Source of the DNA: Desmodesmus armatus | Lineage: Eukaryota > Chlorophyta > Chlorophyceae > Sphaeropleales > Scenedesmaceae | DNA: 64,000 bases | Assembly (NCBI GenBank): GCA_007449985.2 | Contig: VIIQ02000596.1 | Coordinates: 1-64,000, forward strand | Direction of reading: 5' to 3' | Shown: positions 20,401-31,500 of the stretch, one piece after another | Numbering within the stretch: the first letter of the stretch is position 1 | Layout: each line of letters begins with the position of its first letter | Notes under the pieces: generated by a model | What the model was told of the DNA's origin: nothing | The model's database searches: none | The model's input: only the letters and a program-made list of their open reading frames with translations | Translations under genes and position numbers: made by a program

Positions 20401-22815
20401 AGGCTGCATGGCAGGCAGCTGCTCAGGTGTTTGTATCCTCAACCTGCGCGCTGGTTTGTTGATTGAGTTACCCATGCATCACTGCCAGACAATGTGGTGA
20501 CGGCAACTGGCTGATCATTGCGGCTGTTACATAGAGCACATCATGCACATGATGTTCAATGCCTGTGCTGTTTTGTCACTGTGCAGGGCCCCAGCCATGG
20601 TCTGCCTGGCAGCTTGCGCCTGGTGTACGATATCTCTCCAGAAGGGCAGCGCTGGTTTGAGTTCCGGCTGCTGCAGCAGGATGCAAGGGGCACGCTGTGG
20701 CTGGATGAGCAGCCGGTAAGCAGCAGCCCTCAGCACCAGACGCCTCATGCCATGTGTGCGCACTGCCTGGCAGACTTGCGGACCGTGCATGTCATGTACT
20801 GTGCTTTGTCCGGGCAGTTGTGTATGCATTTGCTTCATGATTCCGCCTGTAAGCATTATGTCGCAAGCTGCAAATGGAAGAGTGTGTCTTTCTGTTTCAC
20901 AGTCCACTTCTGCTACTCAGTCCTCACAACCTGTGTTTGTTTGTGTTTGCTGTGCAGCTGCTCCACTTGAGTGACGACCTGGTCGCCTTTGACTCACTGG
21001 CTGCCGGCAACGGCGGCTTCTTTACCCCTGGAGGGACCTGGATTTTCCATGCCCGCCGCAGCAGCAACCCACAGGAGCTGGGGGTCAGTGCGGTGGTGGA
21101 TCTGGTGGTCACTGCAGGACTGGATGGGGTTGGCGCAGCAGGCTACAACTGTACACCCGCCTTCCAGTACTTCCAGGGCTAAGCAGCAGCATGGGAGTGT
21201 TGGGTCAGTAAGGGTGTCTGAAGTAAATGTACATAAATGCATGCGCCTGCACTGAGCGGGAGTGTCAAGTCAGTAAGGGTGTCTGAAGTTAATGCGTGTG
21301 CCTGCACTGAGTGGGCGACTCTTGAATGAATGCATCGCCGTGGTGTAATGTGCTGTAGCAACAGCCTACTTTTGCTGCACTTTTGTCTTGTTTTTTTTAC
21401 CTGGCTTGCAGGAATGCAAGTGTACAACAGCAGGGGTGCTCAGGCAGCAGGGGTTGGTCTAGGCTTGGGCTGTAGATGTGGTACGTGGTATCTATGCGTC
21501 ACAGACATATGATATGGTTGCTGCAGGAGTATGCAATGTTGGTCCAGGTGTACATGGTGTTGCATGTATCATGTCCGTAGCTTGACAAGTTGAGTTGCAT
21601 TGCAAGTCCCCACCAACTTTCAGCAGCATCGCTGCAGAGTTGTTGCTCTGTTTTTTTGCCACGGTGCACCTTTTGCAAATCTGTCACGTTGGTTTAATTG
21701 CAAGCACCTGCCAAAGGTCCAGGTTCCATCATTTGGTGCCTGGTGCTTGGATACGTTGGTGCCATTGCACAAAGTTGCTCCTTTGGTACTTTACATTGAG
21801 CACCTTGTTGCTGCTGCTTTCTCTACCTTGTACCAATATGTCTGTGTGCTGCCACGGGCTGGGTTGGCAGGCAGTCCTTTGCATTGTGCAAGACATTTGT
21901 AACATTTGGCGCCCAGGCAAGATGGCTTGCATAATACCGACATTGCAGACTCAGCCTGTGACCCAGGCTCCACCCGCTGAGCAGCTTGGCAGGCAGCGTC
22001 GCGTGCATCTTGACATGATGCTAGTCATCCTATAACCGTTTGATTGTGCTGCAGACAGATAGCACAAGCCTGCAAGTTGCTCCTCGGCTGGATTACGCGC
22101 TGCGTAGTGCTGGCACAGTTGCACACCACACCTGTGTGCGCTGGTTCAGTAACAGCTGTTTGCAGGAACTGCTACCAGACTTCAAGCTGCGCACACTCTG
22201 CAGGACATTTGATGGGATGAACAAAACTACGGGGCCAGCAAGTGCGGCAGCAGTAAGCCAACACCAGGGAGTGATGATCTTGCAACTGCAGAGTGTGCGT
22301 CCCCCCTTACCTCACCCTTTGTATGCTGGTGATCGTCACAAAGCGTGTTTCCGCTTGTGTGACAACATTGCTGCTGCAGGTTGCCTGAGCAACTTGAGCC
22401 CTGGGCCATCAAGCCCTGAATGTGCAGCTGCTGAGTAGGTTTCGCCAATCCTTCCTGGTGTGGGTTTGCCAGTCAAGATGCGATCGCCTTACCCAGATTT
22501 CTCTGTGCTGTTGTTGTGCTGTCAACAGGTGGGCACAAGGCGTTTGGTTGGGCGCCATTACCGGCCCTCAAGGGCAGTCACCTGTACAGCTACAGATGGT
22601 ATACGTGGCTGTTGGTGTCAAACCTTGTGTTGCGGTTCAGCTGGGCGCACAGGCTGCTGGGGAACCTGGAGGCTCACAACAGTGTGCTGCTGGTGGTGGC
22701 GCTGCTGGAGGTGGTCAGGCGCTGGCAGTGGCTGTTTGTGCGGGTTGAGACAGAGCTGCGCAAGCTGAAGGCGCTGCAGCTGTTGCCAAAGGACAGCAAT
22801 GGCGTGGATGCGTGA
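17494..22815 (+). CDS. EXS (ERD1/XPR1/SYG1) domain membrane protein
   Basis: Four exons in consistent phase are seen: 17494-18052, 18640-18874, 19025-19137 and 22529-22815 (398 codons). Motifs typical of EXS-only plant and yeast ERD1-like proteins appear in order: QYFEQHHIQHEECYSE, NWADFLLADILTSLAKSSSD, LSRSTCLILHG, LFNALKYASSLPALML, STYSFYWDVEQDWDMPWL, YTWLLVSNLVLRFSWAHRLL and VRRWQWLFVRVETELRKL. Several hydrophobic segments indicate a multi-pass protein, probably in Golgi or another endomembrane. Relatives act in phosphate export or Golgi protein retention; the exact role here is not known. There is no SPX domain in the visible part, and the initiating exon was not found. The last intron (19138-22528) is 3391 bp and hosts another gene on the same strand. 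Confidence 0.85.
19647..21182 (+). CDS. Unidentified protein gene nested in EXS intron
   Basis: Five exons, all in phase 0, form one frame: 19647-19736, 19759-19878, 20096-20356, 20587-20715 and 20958-21182 (274 residues, stop TAA). Each has AG/GT borders. The protein includes SDHALIVTAPAAQLKSVWIV, AEKSKCRRWAHEMLAEEPER, AAFEVVYSRNNTKCKPLYKG, GSLRLVYDISPEGQRWFEFR and NGGFFTPGGTWIFHARRSSN. I do not recognise the family. A possible first exon ends near 19515 (MLLPTIAAPKLPTAVHKQSQ), which would add a basic, organelle-targeting-like start, but this is uncertain. It lies wholly between phase-matched exons of the EXS gene, so it is either a nested gene or part of an inserted segment. Confidence 0.65.
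21183..22528. other. Rest of EXS intron, with a 65-bp tandem duplication
   Basis: Two copies of a 65-bp unit containing CAGTAAGGGTGTCTGAAGT lie at about 21190-21320. An exon-like stretch at about 22167-22249 (ELLPDFKLRTLCRTFDGMNK, bordered by tttgcag and gtaagc) may be a remnant, but it does not connect in phase with anything I can name. No other feature is seen. Confidence 0.4.
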
Positions 22816-22904
22816 CCCTTGGTTGTGGCGGCAATGTGCAAAGCTGCCGTAATGACCCGTGACGGCGGATGTCGCCGTCCATCCATTTTTCACAAATGCA
22901 TCGG

Positions 22905-23275
22905 CTCCTGTGGAGTTTCCCATTTGGGTGTGGAGTTTCCGATTTTGGGGGGGTGTGGAGAGGGGTGTGGAGTAGGAGAGGTGGAGGGGGTGTGGAGAAG
23001 GTGTGGGTCTCCACGGGTCACACGGGGTGTGGAGAGGGTGTGGAGCAAGAGGTATGGAGAGGGTGGAATCTCCATGGGAGCGGACAGGGTGTGGAGTGGA
23101 CCTTGATCTCCATGGGAGCAGGTGGACTGGGGAGAGTGAACAGGAAGCAAGAGGAGCGTAAGGAGCAGCTGTAGGTCTCCACGAGGTGTGGACCAAGTGT
23201 GGAGCTCCGCTGGACCTCCACAGGAGTGGCTCCCCACAGACCCATCTCCCCAACTCCACGGCACTCCACACTCCT
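22905..23275. repeat. GGTGTGGAG-rich imperfect minisatellite
   Basis: GTGTGGAG and TCTCCATGGGAGC motifs recur irregularly here, some in inverted orientation toward the right end (CTCCACACTC). This is a simple-sequence-derived region downstream of the EXS stop; the open frames in it reflect the repeats. Confidence 0.6.
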
Positions 23276-23370
23276 CACCCCCGCCGTGACAGTTGTTGTT
23301 TGGATGATTTGGCTTGTAGTGTAATCTTTTGTTTGCTTTGCTTCTTGCTGTTGAGTTTTTTTTTGGCTTT

Positions 23371-23750
23371 TTAGGTTAGGGATTGGGGATCAGGGTTTAG
23401 GTGTAAAGCGGGACTGCGTACAATGGGTCCCCTCTCCGGAGGTTTAGGAGTTGACAACTGCGCACTTTAGTTAGATTTGTTTGTTTGTTTGGCTTTTGAG
23501 GTTAGGGTTAGGTTTGGGGTTAGGGGATCAGGGTTTAGGTGTAAAGCAGGACTGCGTGCAATGGGTTCCCTCTCCAAAGGTTTAGGAGTTGACAACTGCG
23601 CACTTAGATTAGGTTTGTTTGTTTGTTTGTTTGTTTGTTTTTTGTTTGGCTTCTGAGGTTAGGGTCAGGGGATCAGGGTTTAGGTGTACAGCAGGACTGC
23701 GTGCAGTGGGTTCCCTCTACGAAGGTTTAGGAGTTGACAACTGCGCAACT
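23371..23750. repeat. Three ~140-bp repeats with telomere-like motifs
   Basis: Copies with GATCAGGGTTTAGGTGTA at 23388, 23526 and 23671 (spacing 138 and 145 bp) share AGCAGGACTGCGT, TTTAGGAGTTGACAACTGCG and TTTG-repeat segments. TTAGGG- and TTTAGG-like words recur (GGTTAGGGTTAGG, GGGTTTAGG), so the unit is partly telomere-like in composition. Confidence 0.75.
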
Positions 23751-23754
23751 GATC

Positions 23755-24195
23755 CTGAGCGGGGGGGGGGGTAGTAGTGTGGAGTGGTGTGGAGGCGTGG
23801 AGTGGGGTGGATCGTGAGGGGGGGGGGGAGGTGGAGTGTGGAGTGGTGTGGAGGCGAGGAGTGGGGTAGATCCCGAAAGGGGGTGGAGTGTGGAGTGGTG
23901 TGGAGGAGAGGAGTGGGGTGGATCCTGAAGGGGGGGGAGTGTGGAGTGGTGTGGAGGTGTGGAGTGGGGTGGATCCTGAGGAGGGGGTGTGTGGAGTGTG
24001 GAGTGGTGTGGAGTGGGATGGATCCTTGGGGGGGGGGGTGGAGTGTGGAGTGGTGTGGAGGTGTGGAGTGGGGTGGATCCTGAGGGGGGTGTGGAGTGTG
24101 GAGTGGTGGAGTGGGGTGGACTGGGGTGGATCCTGAGGGGGGGTGTGGAGTGTGGAGTGGGGTGGAGTGGGATGGAATTTGAGGGAGGGGTGGGG
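23755..24195. repeat. Minisatellite with GGTGTGGAG and TGGATCCTGA units
   Basis: A unit of roughly 45-60 bp (GTGGAGTGGTGTGGAGG, then GTGGAGTGGGGTGGATCC, then TGA and a G run) repeats about eight times with length changes in the G runs. There is no coding potential beyond repeat-derived frames. Confidence 0.85.
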
Positions 24196-24969
24196 AGCTG
24201 AGTGGAGCAGTTTGTGAGCACTCCACAGGCATGTGTGGAGTGGCGGGGGAGAGAAGGATTCCAAAGGGATGGAGTGGAGAATCGGGCGGCCTGTGGAAAA
24301 CTCCATGGGAGCCAATCCATGTATCCCATTTTTTGGCGCTGGTATCTCGGCTATGCCTCCAACGATCAGTCACGCAGCTGTTCAACTGTTAGTGTGCACC
24401 AATACGCCAAGAGTCTTGCTAATGGCAACTTGACCAGCTGCAGCACATGGCCACCCAAGGGTGGGACGCAAGGTTACGTCCCGCCAGCCTGGCACTTGCA
24501 AGCAAAGCTCACAAAGAAGACGCCTGCCTTGATATGATAACAATCACCAACTTCATTCGGGTGGCGGCCCCTTAGATGCATTGTAAACTAACGATGACAG
24601 TCAACGTGTGCTGTGTCCGCCGCTTGTTTGCCCTGCTGCCCTTTCGTCTTCCTCAAGTTCTGGACCCTTCTTTCTCGGTTTCGGTTGGTCTCAATACTTC
24701 TTTACCAACGTTTCGCAAGTTGAACGCATTGCCATGTGCTGTTGAACCAATCTGGCATTGCTGGGTAACCCAGCCTGGGTTCACCGTTGGCAGTGACACC
24801 CACAAGGAGCGATACAATGATGCGGAGACGTAGTTGGAGATTCTTGAGAGGTACTGTCTTGAGCTGGACCAGTGTTGAGTAGAACGGTTTGGATGGGACG
24901 ATGTGGGGTAATGCTCGTGCTGCTGTAGTAAGCGCTTTTTAGCCACACTTAGCAGCTCAATCGTTCAAA
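24196..24969. other. Gene-free stretch before BTB gene
   Basis: No exon, RNA gene or repeat family was recognised between the minisatellite and the start codon at 24970. A weak open stretch at 24576-24833 lacks convincing splice borders or family motifs. Confidence 0.4.
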
Positions 24970-27197
24970 ATGTTTGAGTTTCTTTCACAAGCTTGGTTGA
25001 ATGACCATCATGCTGACGGACAGCTACACCTCGCCAGCTACAGTTACTGCTGTGGGGGTGTCAGCAGTGCTGAACACGTCGTGGCAAGCCTGCCCTTCCA
25101 CCGCATCGTGCTGTCGTCAGTCTCACCCTACTTCTCAGCTCTGCTGGGCCCCACCTGGGCAAGCCTTGGGCCCCAACATCAAACAATCAAGTTGGTCCTG
25201 GGGGAAGCAGCTGATGTTGCAGCAATGGTAGCTCTAGTCAAGTGCATCTACACTGGAGCTCTGGACGTGACCGAAGCAGACCTCTCAGCCACCCTAGGTT
25301 CCTGCAGCTGTGCCAGCGCAGTGCGTGAGCACCTGGCAAGCAGCAGCGCCCAGCAACAGTGGCTACGTGTCATCCAGTTGGCAGACCAGTATGCTGTGCA
25401 CGGTGTCATGGACGTAGCAGTCAGCAAGCTCACAAGCATGTTCAGCCACCAGGTGCGTAGTGTCTGGTTTCTCTGCTTCGCCATGCTGCAACAGTTTGTT
25501 ACTTTACAGGCACCAAGATTTCCTGGTTGTTCAGAAACAGTGCCAGCTGCTGGTGCCATCTTCCTGTACTCTTATGTTCTCACCTTTGTGCTCATGTGTT
25601 GATCTCTGAATGCTGTGTGCGTTCATGCAGCTGGAGTGGTCCACCATTGAGGCTGCACTGTGGATGCCTGCCAGTCTCAGCAGGGAGCCCCGGATCGCAG
25701 CACTCAAGCAGCTGGCTGTCAGTGGGGTCAGGCAGGTGCGTTGTGGAGCAACTGAGCTGCATATGACTCTGCACCTAGGTTTGTATGTGCTCGTTTTGCT
25801 GTCGCTGGCACCCACAGAGAAGCGTGTCCAAATGCAACATGCCCCACACTGTGGGCTCTTCCCTAGTGCAAGGGTTGTGCGGGTCATGCAGAACAGGCAG
25901 GTAGTCTGGTCAGTCTCAACACATCAGTGGTGCTTTGTGCATGCCCCACAGACAGGACTACCTGCATGTTTCCGGTTGTGTGGCATGTCACCTGTTGAGT
26001 GCTTTACGCATACTCACAGCCCTTACCAGCACCTTTTGCACGACCTTTTGACGGCCAGGGTCCCTGCTCGCCCTGCTGCTGCATCCCTCCTGATGTTCCT
26101 GCCTGCCTGCCTGCTGCTGCTGGTGCTGCTGCTGCTGCTGGTGCTGCTGCTGCTGCTGCTGCTGCTGCAGAAGCTTGGTGTGCTGGACACCGCTCTAGCC
26201 CAGCCCACCACCCGCCTGATGCTGCAGTCCCTGCCCGCAGACGTCCTAGCAGCCATCCTCACCAGCGACACCCTCATGGCAACCTCTGAAAACACAGTCC
26301 TTGCAGCCATAGACACATGGATGGCGGGGCCTGCGGCCCAGGCCCTAGCCCACCCACCTGGCCACCATGCAGCATCTGCAGCAGGCAGCTGCAGCCTCAG
26401 CTCCAGCAGCAGCCAGTCCTGCCTGGCTGCTGCTGCCAGTGACGGCCCATGCGGCAGCAATGCTGGCAGCAGTGGCGGCAGCAATGCCGGCAGCAATGCT
26501 GGCAGCAATGCCGGCAGGAATGCTGGCAGCAGTGGCGGCTGCGGCTGCAGTCACAGCAGCGACAACGGCTCCCTGCGGCAGCAGTCACCGGAGGACGGCA
26601 GCAGAGTGGACAGTAGTGCAGAGGGGGGTACCTGCAAGCAGCAGGGTCCTGGCAGCGGGCAGGGGCAGCTGGTTGCTGCGCAGGTGCTGCTGCTGGGTGC
26701 TGTGAGGTTGAACCAGTGCTCGGGTGGGTTCCTGGCAGCGGCAGTGGAGCGCATGCCCTGGCTGTGTAGGGCCCTGCAGGAGAGGACCGCAGACCTGCAG
26801 CTGCTGGAGCAGTACTACCGGTGGGTGTCGTGTTGTTGGTTCTTGATGAGAGGAGCAGAGTCATGGCCTCTATCGCTGGCAATTGCTGGCAGCTTTCTGC
26901 ACGTGCAGTACATTGCACTGCAACTTCTATCACATTGCACTGCAACTTCTGTTCATGGTGCCATCATGGCGGTTTGGACTGCTGCTGCTGCCACTGTTGT
27001 TGCTTGCTGGCACAATCCTTCCCTTCTCCATGTGTGGTCCGTCAACTGCTGTCGTCTTCCTCCTGCACACGGTTTTCTTTCTTCACCCCGTGCAGGTCTG
27101 ACAGTGAGGGTCGCTACCAGCTGTCCATGCACCTCATCCAACAGACCATCAGCTGCCCCTGGCAACCCAAGCTCCGCAAGGCCCTGCCAGCAGGCTA

Positions 27198-27232
<35 letters not shown>

Positions 27233-28503
27233 GCGGCACCACAGGCCAGCTTGGCGCAACATGCACGCTGCTGTCGGAGCTCAGGGGCTTGCTGGACACC
27301 TCCATCAGGCAGCAGGCAGCCCAGAAGGCTCGCCTGTTTCAGGCAGTATGCAGGCCCTCAGCGCCGGCACCAGGCATCCTGCTGTCAGAGTTTGTCATGG
27401 GGGGCTACGCCTGGCGGGTGTCACTTGTGGCTGCACCATTCAGGCGTGCACGGTCGCAAGCCCGGCGTGCATGCAGCGGGGTGGCAGAAGCACTGCCAGC
27501 CGACACAGCAGGAGCAGCAGCAGCTGCAGCTGCTGCTGGCAGTGTTGATATCGAGCCAGGCATCTGCCAGGAGAAGCAGCACAGGCAGCAGCTGGCTGTC
27601 AGCATCATCTGTAGGCCGGCATGGGCATCAAACTTGGTGCACCTTGGCGCTGGGGCCGGCAGCAGTGGCAGAAGCTGGAGCGTGGGGCCGCAGGGCAGCA
27701 GTGTAGGCGGGGCGGCAGCAGGTGCTGACAGGGGGGCAGGTAATGCCGGCCCACCGCCAGGTCAGGCTGGTGCTGGTGGTGGGTCTGGTGATGCTGTGGC
27801 AACTGCAGCCGCTGCATCGCTGCTGGCTCTGAGTGCAGCAGCAGTGCAGGATCGGCAGAGCTGCAGTGGGCCAGGCCAGTGTGAAGCACATGTGTCAGCC
27901 CCAGCAGCAGGATCAAGCTCGAGTTCCAACCCCAGCAGCTGTTGCGCTGTGCGCAAGGCAGTTCGCGGCATTGCTGCCAGCAAGGCAGGAGCAGCCGCCG
28001 CCAGGCACTTTGGCAGCAGTGCTGGCAGCAGTGGCAGCAGTGTGGGGTCCTCATCCTGCCAGACACAGGACGTGCTGGTGGGTGTGAGTGTCACTGCTGC
28101 TCCCTCAGCAGTACTGCTGCAGGGGCTGGTTGGTGCTGCTGCTGCCAAGGGCCCTGCTGAGGGTTGTGTGTCTGTCAGGCTGCCTTGGTCTGACGCTGCA
28201 GGGGCGGCATTTGGCCTGGTGCCCTTGGATGTGGCTGCCATTGGCGGCAGCAGCGGGAGCGGTAGCGGCAATTTGGTGTGCGGCTGGGGGTGCAGTCCGC
28301 AGGAGTTGCCGGCAGGGGCTGTGGAGGTGGCGCAGGCAGCAGCAGTGGCTGGTGCTAGGGCAGGGGGTGTGGGTGGTGAGGTGGCGGGTGGTACTGCTGG
28401 GTGTGGGAGTTTGGTGGTGGGTTGGCAGCCGGAGGTTTGGTCTCGTGTGGCCTATACTGGAGAGCTGCACTGGCACAGCACCTTGAGGCTCCTGTCGGAC
28501 TAG
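24970..28503 (+). CDS. BTB/POZ-BACK domain protein
   Basis: Four exons fit in phase: 24970-25452, 25631-25735, 26171-26820 and 27096-28503 (881 residues). Residues 1-160 form a BTB domain (FHRIVLSSVSPYFSALL, VALVKCIYTGALDVTEADL, LADQYAVHGVMDVAVSKL). Exon 3 starts with a BACK-like domain (LPADVLAAILTSDTLMATSE, NTVLAAIDTWMAG), interrupted by a Ser/Gly/Asn-rich low-complexity insert, then LNQCSGGFLAAAVERMPWL. The long C-terminal exon has a Ser run, a segment GYAWRVSLVAAPFRR and Gly/Ser/Ala-rich linkers. BTB-BACK proteins usually serve as adaptors of CUL3 ubiquitin ligases; the substrate is unknown. The start is the first ATG of the BTB frame. The intron before exon 3 ends in a (CTG) run that forms its acceptor tract. 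Confidence 0.82.
26103..26169 (+). repeat. (CTG)n acceptor tract
   Basis: A CTG microsatellite with a few GTG interruptions fills the last ~65 bp of the intron before the BACK exon and ends in CTGCTGCAG, which supplies the splice acceptor. Confidence 0.75.
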
Positions 28504-31500
28504 AGAAACATCTTTGGTTGAGTTTGTAGTATGATGTATTTGGTGGAGATCTTACTATGATGTTGTGGCGCTTTTTGTCAGCTTTGGTAAGACCACCACA
28601 AGTGGTCTGCCGGCAACCTGCTGTATAGATTGTCAAGCAGCTTGTGGGATGCTGCTCTGCAAGCTAGCATGGCCAGGTGGTTGCTTGGGTATGTTCTGTT
28701 GCAGTTTCAACCCCTAGGTCAGAAGCAGGGTGAGATATCCAGCGGCTGTGTTGTGTGAAAGGAGCTGCTGCCATATGGGATGCATATTGTCAGGCCAGCC
28801 AGCAGATGTGGGCTACCTCACATCGTTTGGTCTGCGCTATGATGCTATGCTGTTGTTTGTCACGGGCGAATGGCGCAGGCAGCTCTTGGGACAATCCCAG
28901 GTGTGTTATTGCTGTCGAGAGCATATTTGCCGAGTGGGAAAAAGGAGCTTTGTGGTCACCATGGTAGTTGTAGGCTTCCCGGCAGTTGTAGGCTCCCTGG
29001 AGTGTGACCTGCTGACATAATCTGTTGGTGGTTGGTGAGGGCCTTGGCGGTCCCTTGGATGCTGCCGCCATGACGCTGATTGTTTTTGCGTGGGCGCCGG
29101 CACTGGTGCTTCTTACTATGGCATGCTGTGTGGTGCTTGGTGAGCCAGGCACGAGCACCCCTTGCAATTTTAGCTGATTAGTCATTCTGCGTACAGCACT
29201 CTAGTGGTGGTTGTGTTGTGCTGCATGTCATGCGCTGTAGAGGTTGGTGCAGGGAGACTACCCCAGGTGACAGCCCAGGCCATGCAGTGGTTGGAAAGGG
29301 ATGAAGGTTAGGGCGCCTCTGGTACCGCTGCTAGGATGATTTACTCTGAATGTGAACTGGGAAGGTTCTGGGTGCTGTCTGCCAGCCAAAGCTGGGTGTG
29401 TTACTGTCAGGAATGGTTGCAGCTTTGCTCGGGCGTGCCGAGATTGGGTGGCGTGCTCCATGCACCCTCTCTGTTGATGTTGGAACGACTGCATTGCTCT
29501 GTCGTGGGCGGCCAGATTGTGACAGCATGAGCAGTTCCCAGGGTATCGCTGCTGATGTCTTGCGTGCGACAACTGGGCAGGGCTTTTGACTCTGCCAGCC
29601 GGCAAGGCTGTATTCTGTAGAGTTGTGTGCAGCTGCGGTCGTGGCCGGGCTCTCTTCCAGGTTCTGCACCCCAATTGCTTGCTGTATGGACGCCCGTTAC
29701 GCCGTGTGTTGGTGGTTGATTGTAATGGCATGAGCAGCACGGCAGTCCTGTGCCTTTGACTGTTGGCTTGTTGCGGCATTGTCGTGATGCCATGCCAGGA
29801 GATCTATCTGTCTGGGTGCCGCTGTGGCAGGCGAATGTCAAGAGCTATCTATCTGTCTCAGTGTGCCTTGGCGCTTTGCGTGCTGCTGTGGCAGACAATG
29901 TCAGGGGCTGTGTATTCTTTGGGCGCCTGGGTGCATGGCTTGCTCCAGCACCCAACAGGCAGCCCAAGTAGGTCTTCACTATTTGGCAAATGCAGCCGGC
30001 GGCTGTTGCAAGCACTGGAACCCTGGATCGCTGTGCTGGTTTGTTGGCCGCCGCTGTTGGTGTGCCACTGCTTTCACACGCGTCCGGCGGCAGTCCAGCT
30101 TGCAGCGTGTGTGATTGCTGTTGGGCTTGTTCTTAGCGCAGCCCCTTCTGCCTTGTGCCTCTCGTACATGCAGTTGTGACATTTGAGATGCTTGCTTGTT
30201 GCGGCAGTTGATTAGGGTGCCCGTCAGGGCGGCTTACTAGTGCGGCAGTTGAAGCCCATCGCGGCAGCTTGGTAGAGTGGTGTTGCGTCACGCGGTTAAC
30301 TTGTGGCATGAAAGAGCGGCACTTGCTTGACAGGAATGTTTGCACGCTGTGCCTGGACTCTGCTTACCAACAGCCATGCTTTTGTATGCTTCCCAGGAGT
30401 GTGCAGTACTTAGCTGATGCCATTGAACGGGTCTTTGTGTGAGCTCTGCCTGCCTTGTCCTGGAGTCACTGTGCACTGTCGGACTTGCAACGGGGTGGCA
30501 ATGCTGCATGGATGCGTGGGCGCCAGGACTTGTCAACTCCTGTCAGTGCACCATTGTATGTATGTATGGGTGCAACCCTTGGCCAGCGTGGTCTGCCGTC
30601 ACTGTTTCAGCGCCTGCAATCGCTTGTCTGACCTTGTTGACCGATGCCTGCTGCATTTGACTGGTCCCATGGGCATGGTGTGTCACAGCCTCAGCCTGTT
30701 GCCCTGCCCTCTCTTACGTCTATCTGTCTGCCGGGATTGTGGGTCATGTTCTGGTACTGTACCAACATCCATAGTTGTGCTTGCATCTATACGTCAAGTG
30801 CTGCTGATTGTCTGTGGATCAGCCCTTCTCAGCGGTTGGACTGGCCAGTGCTTACTGTGTTGCTGTGGTCGTCAACTTATGTTGACTGCTTTGGAGCCTT
30901 GTTTCACAGCAGCACAACACACGGCTGAGTGCTGCTCATCACATAGCGACACATGCCTGGTGCCTGTTGGCTGTTCTATCAGTTTAGCCTGCATTCTTGC
31001 CAACTTGTCCAGGGATGCTTGTGCTATGGCCTCAGTGTGAGGCTGCGCCCCTGTTCACTTGTGCTGACTGTGACCTGCTGTTCTGCCCTCTACCGGTCAT
31101 CATGGTATCAAACATACTGTTTTTTGTCTAGCTTACGGAGTCAGGCACTTGAGGTTATGACAACTGATTGCTGTGCATTCGCCAGCTGGGCCACCAGCAG
31201 CATGACGTAAGGCCACAAGGTACCTGTAGGCAGCTCAGCATTGGCCCACTGCTGGGGACAGTTTGTGGGTGTGAGTCAGTCAGCACAGCCGGCAAGCTCT
31301 GTCACTGGCTGTTGGTGACTGCGCGGTGCTGATATGCTTGGCTGTGTGGTGGTTGCTGCTTCGCTGTTGCCTGCCATTACGGCCATCGCTGGGCGCCAAC
31401 TTGGCGCATTGAATGCGCTCTTGTCTTTGGTGCGTGCTGCTTTGAGGCAGTCTGTGGCAAGCGCTCTGCACATGTATAGTTCGTGTGTGTGGCTGCGTAG

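Noticed and set aside
25610..27706. 698-codon uninterrupted frame as a single exon
   Set aside because: Splice borders and phase show it spans introns of the BTB-BACK gene and leaves the true frame after 26820.
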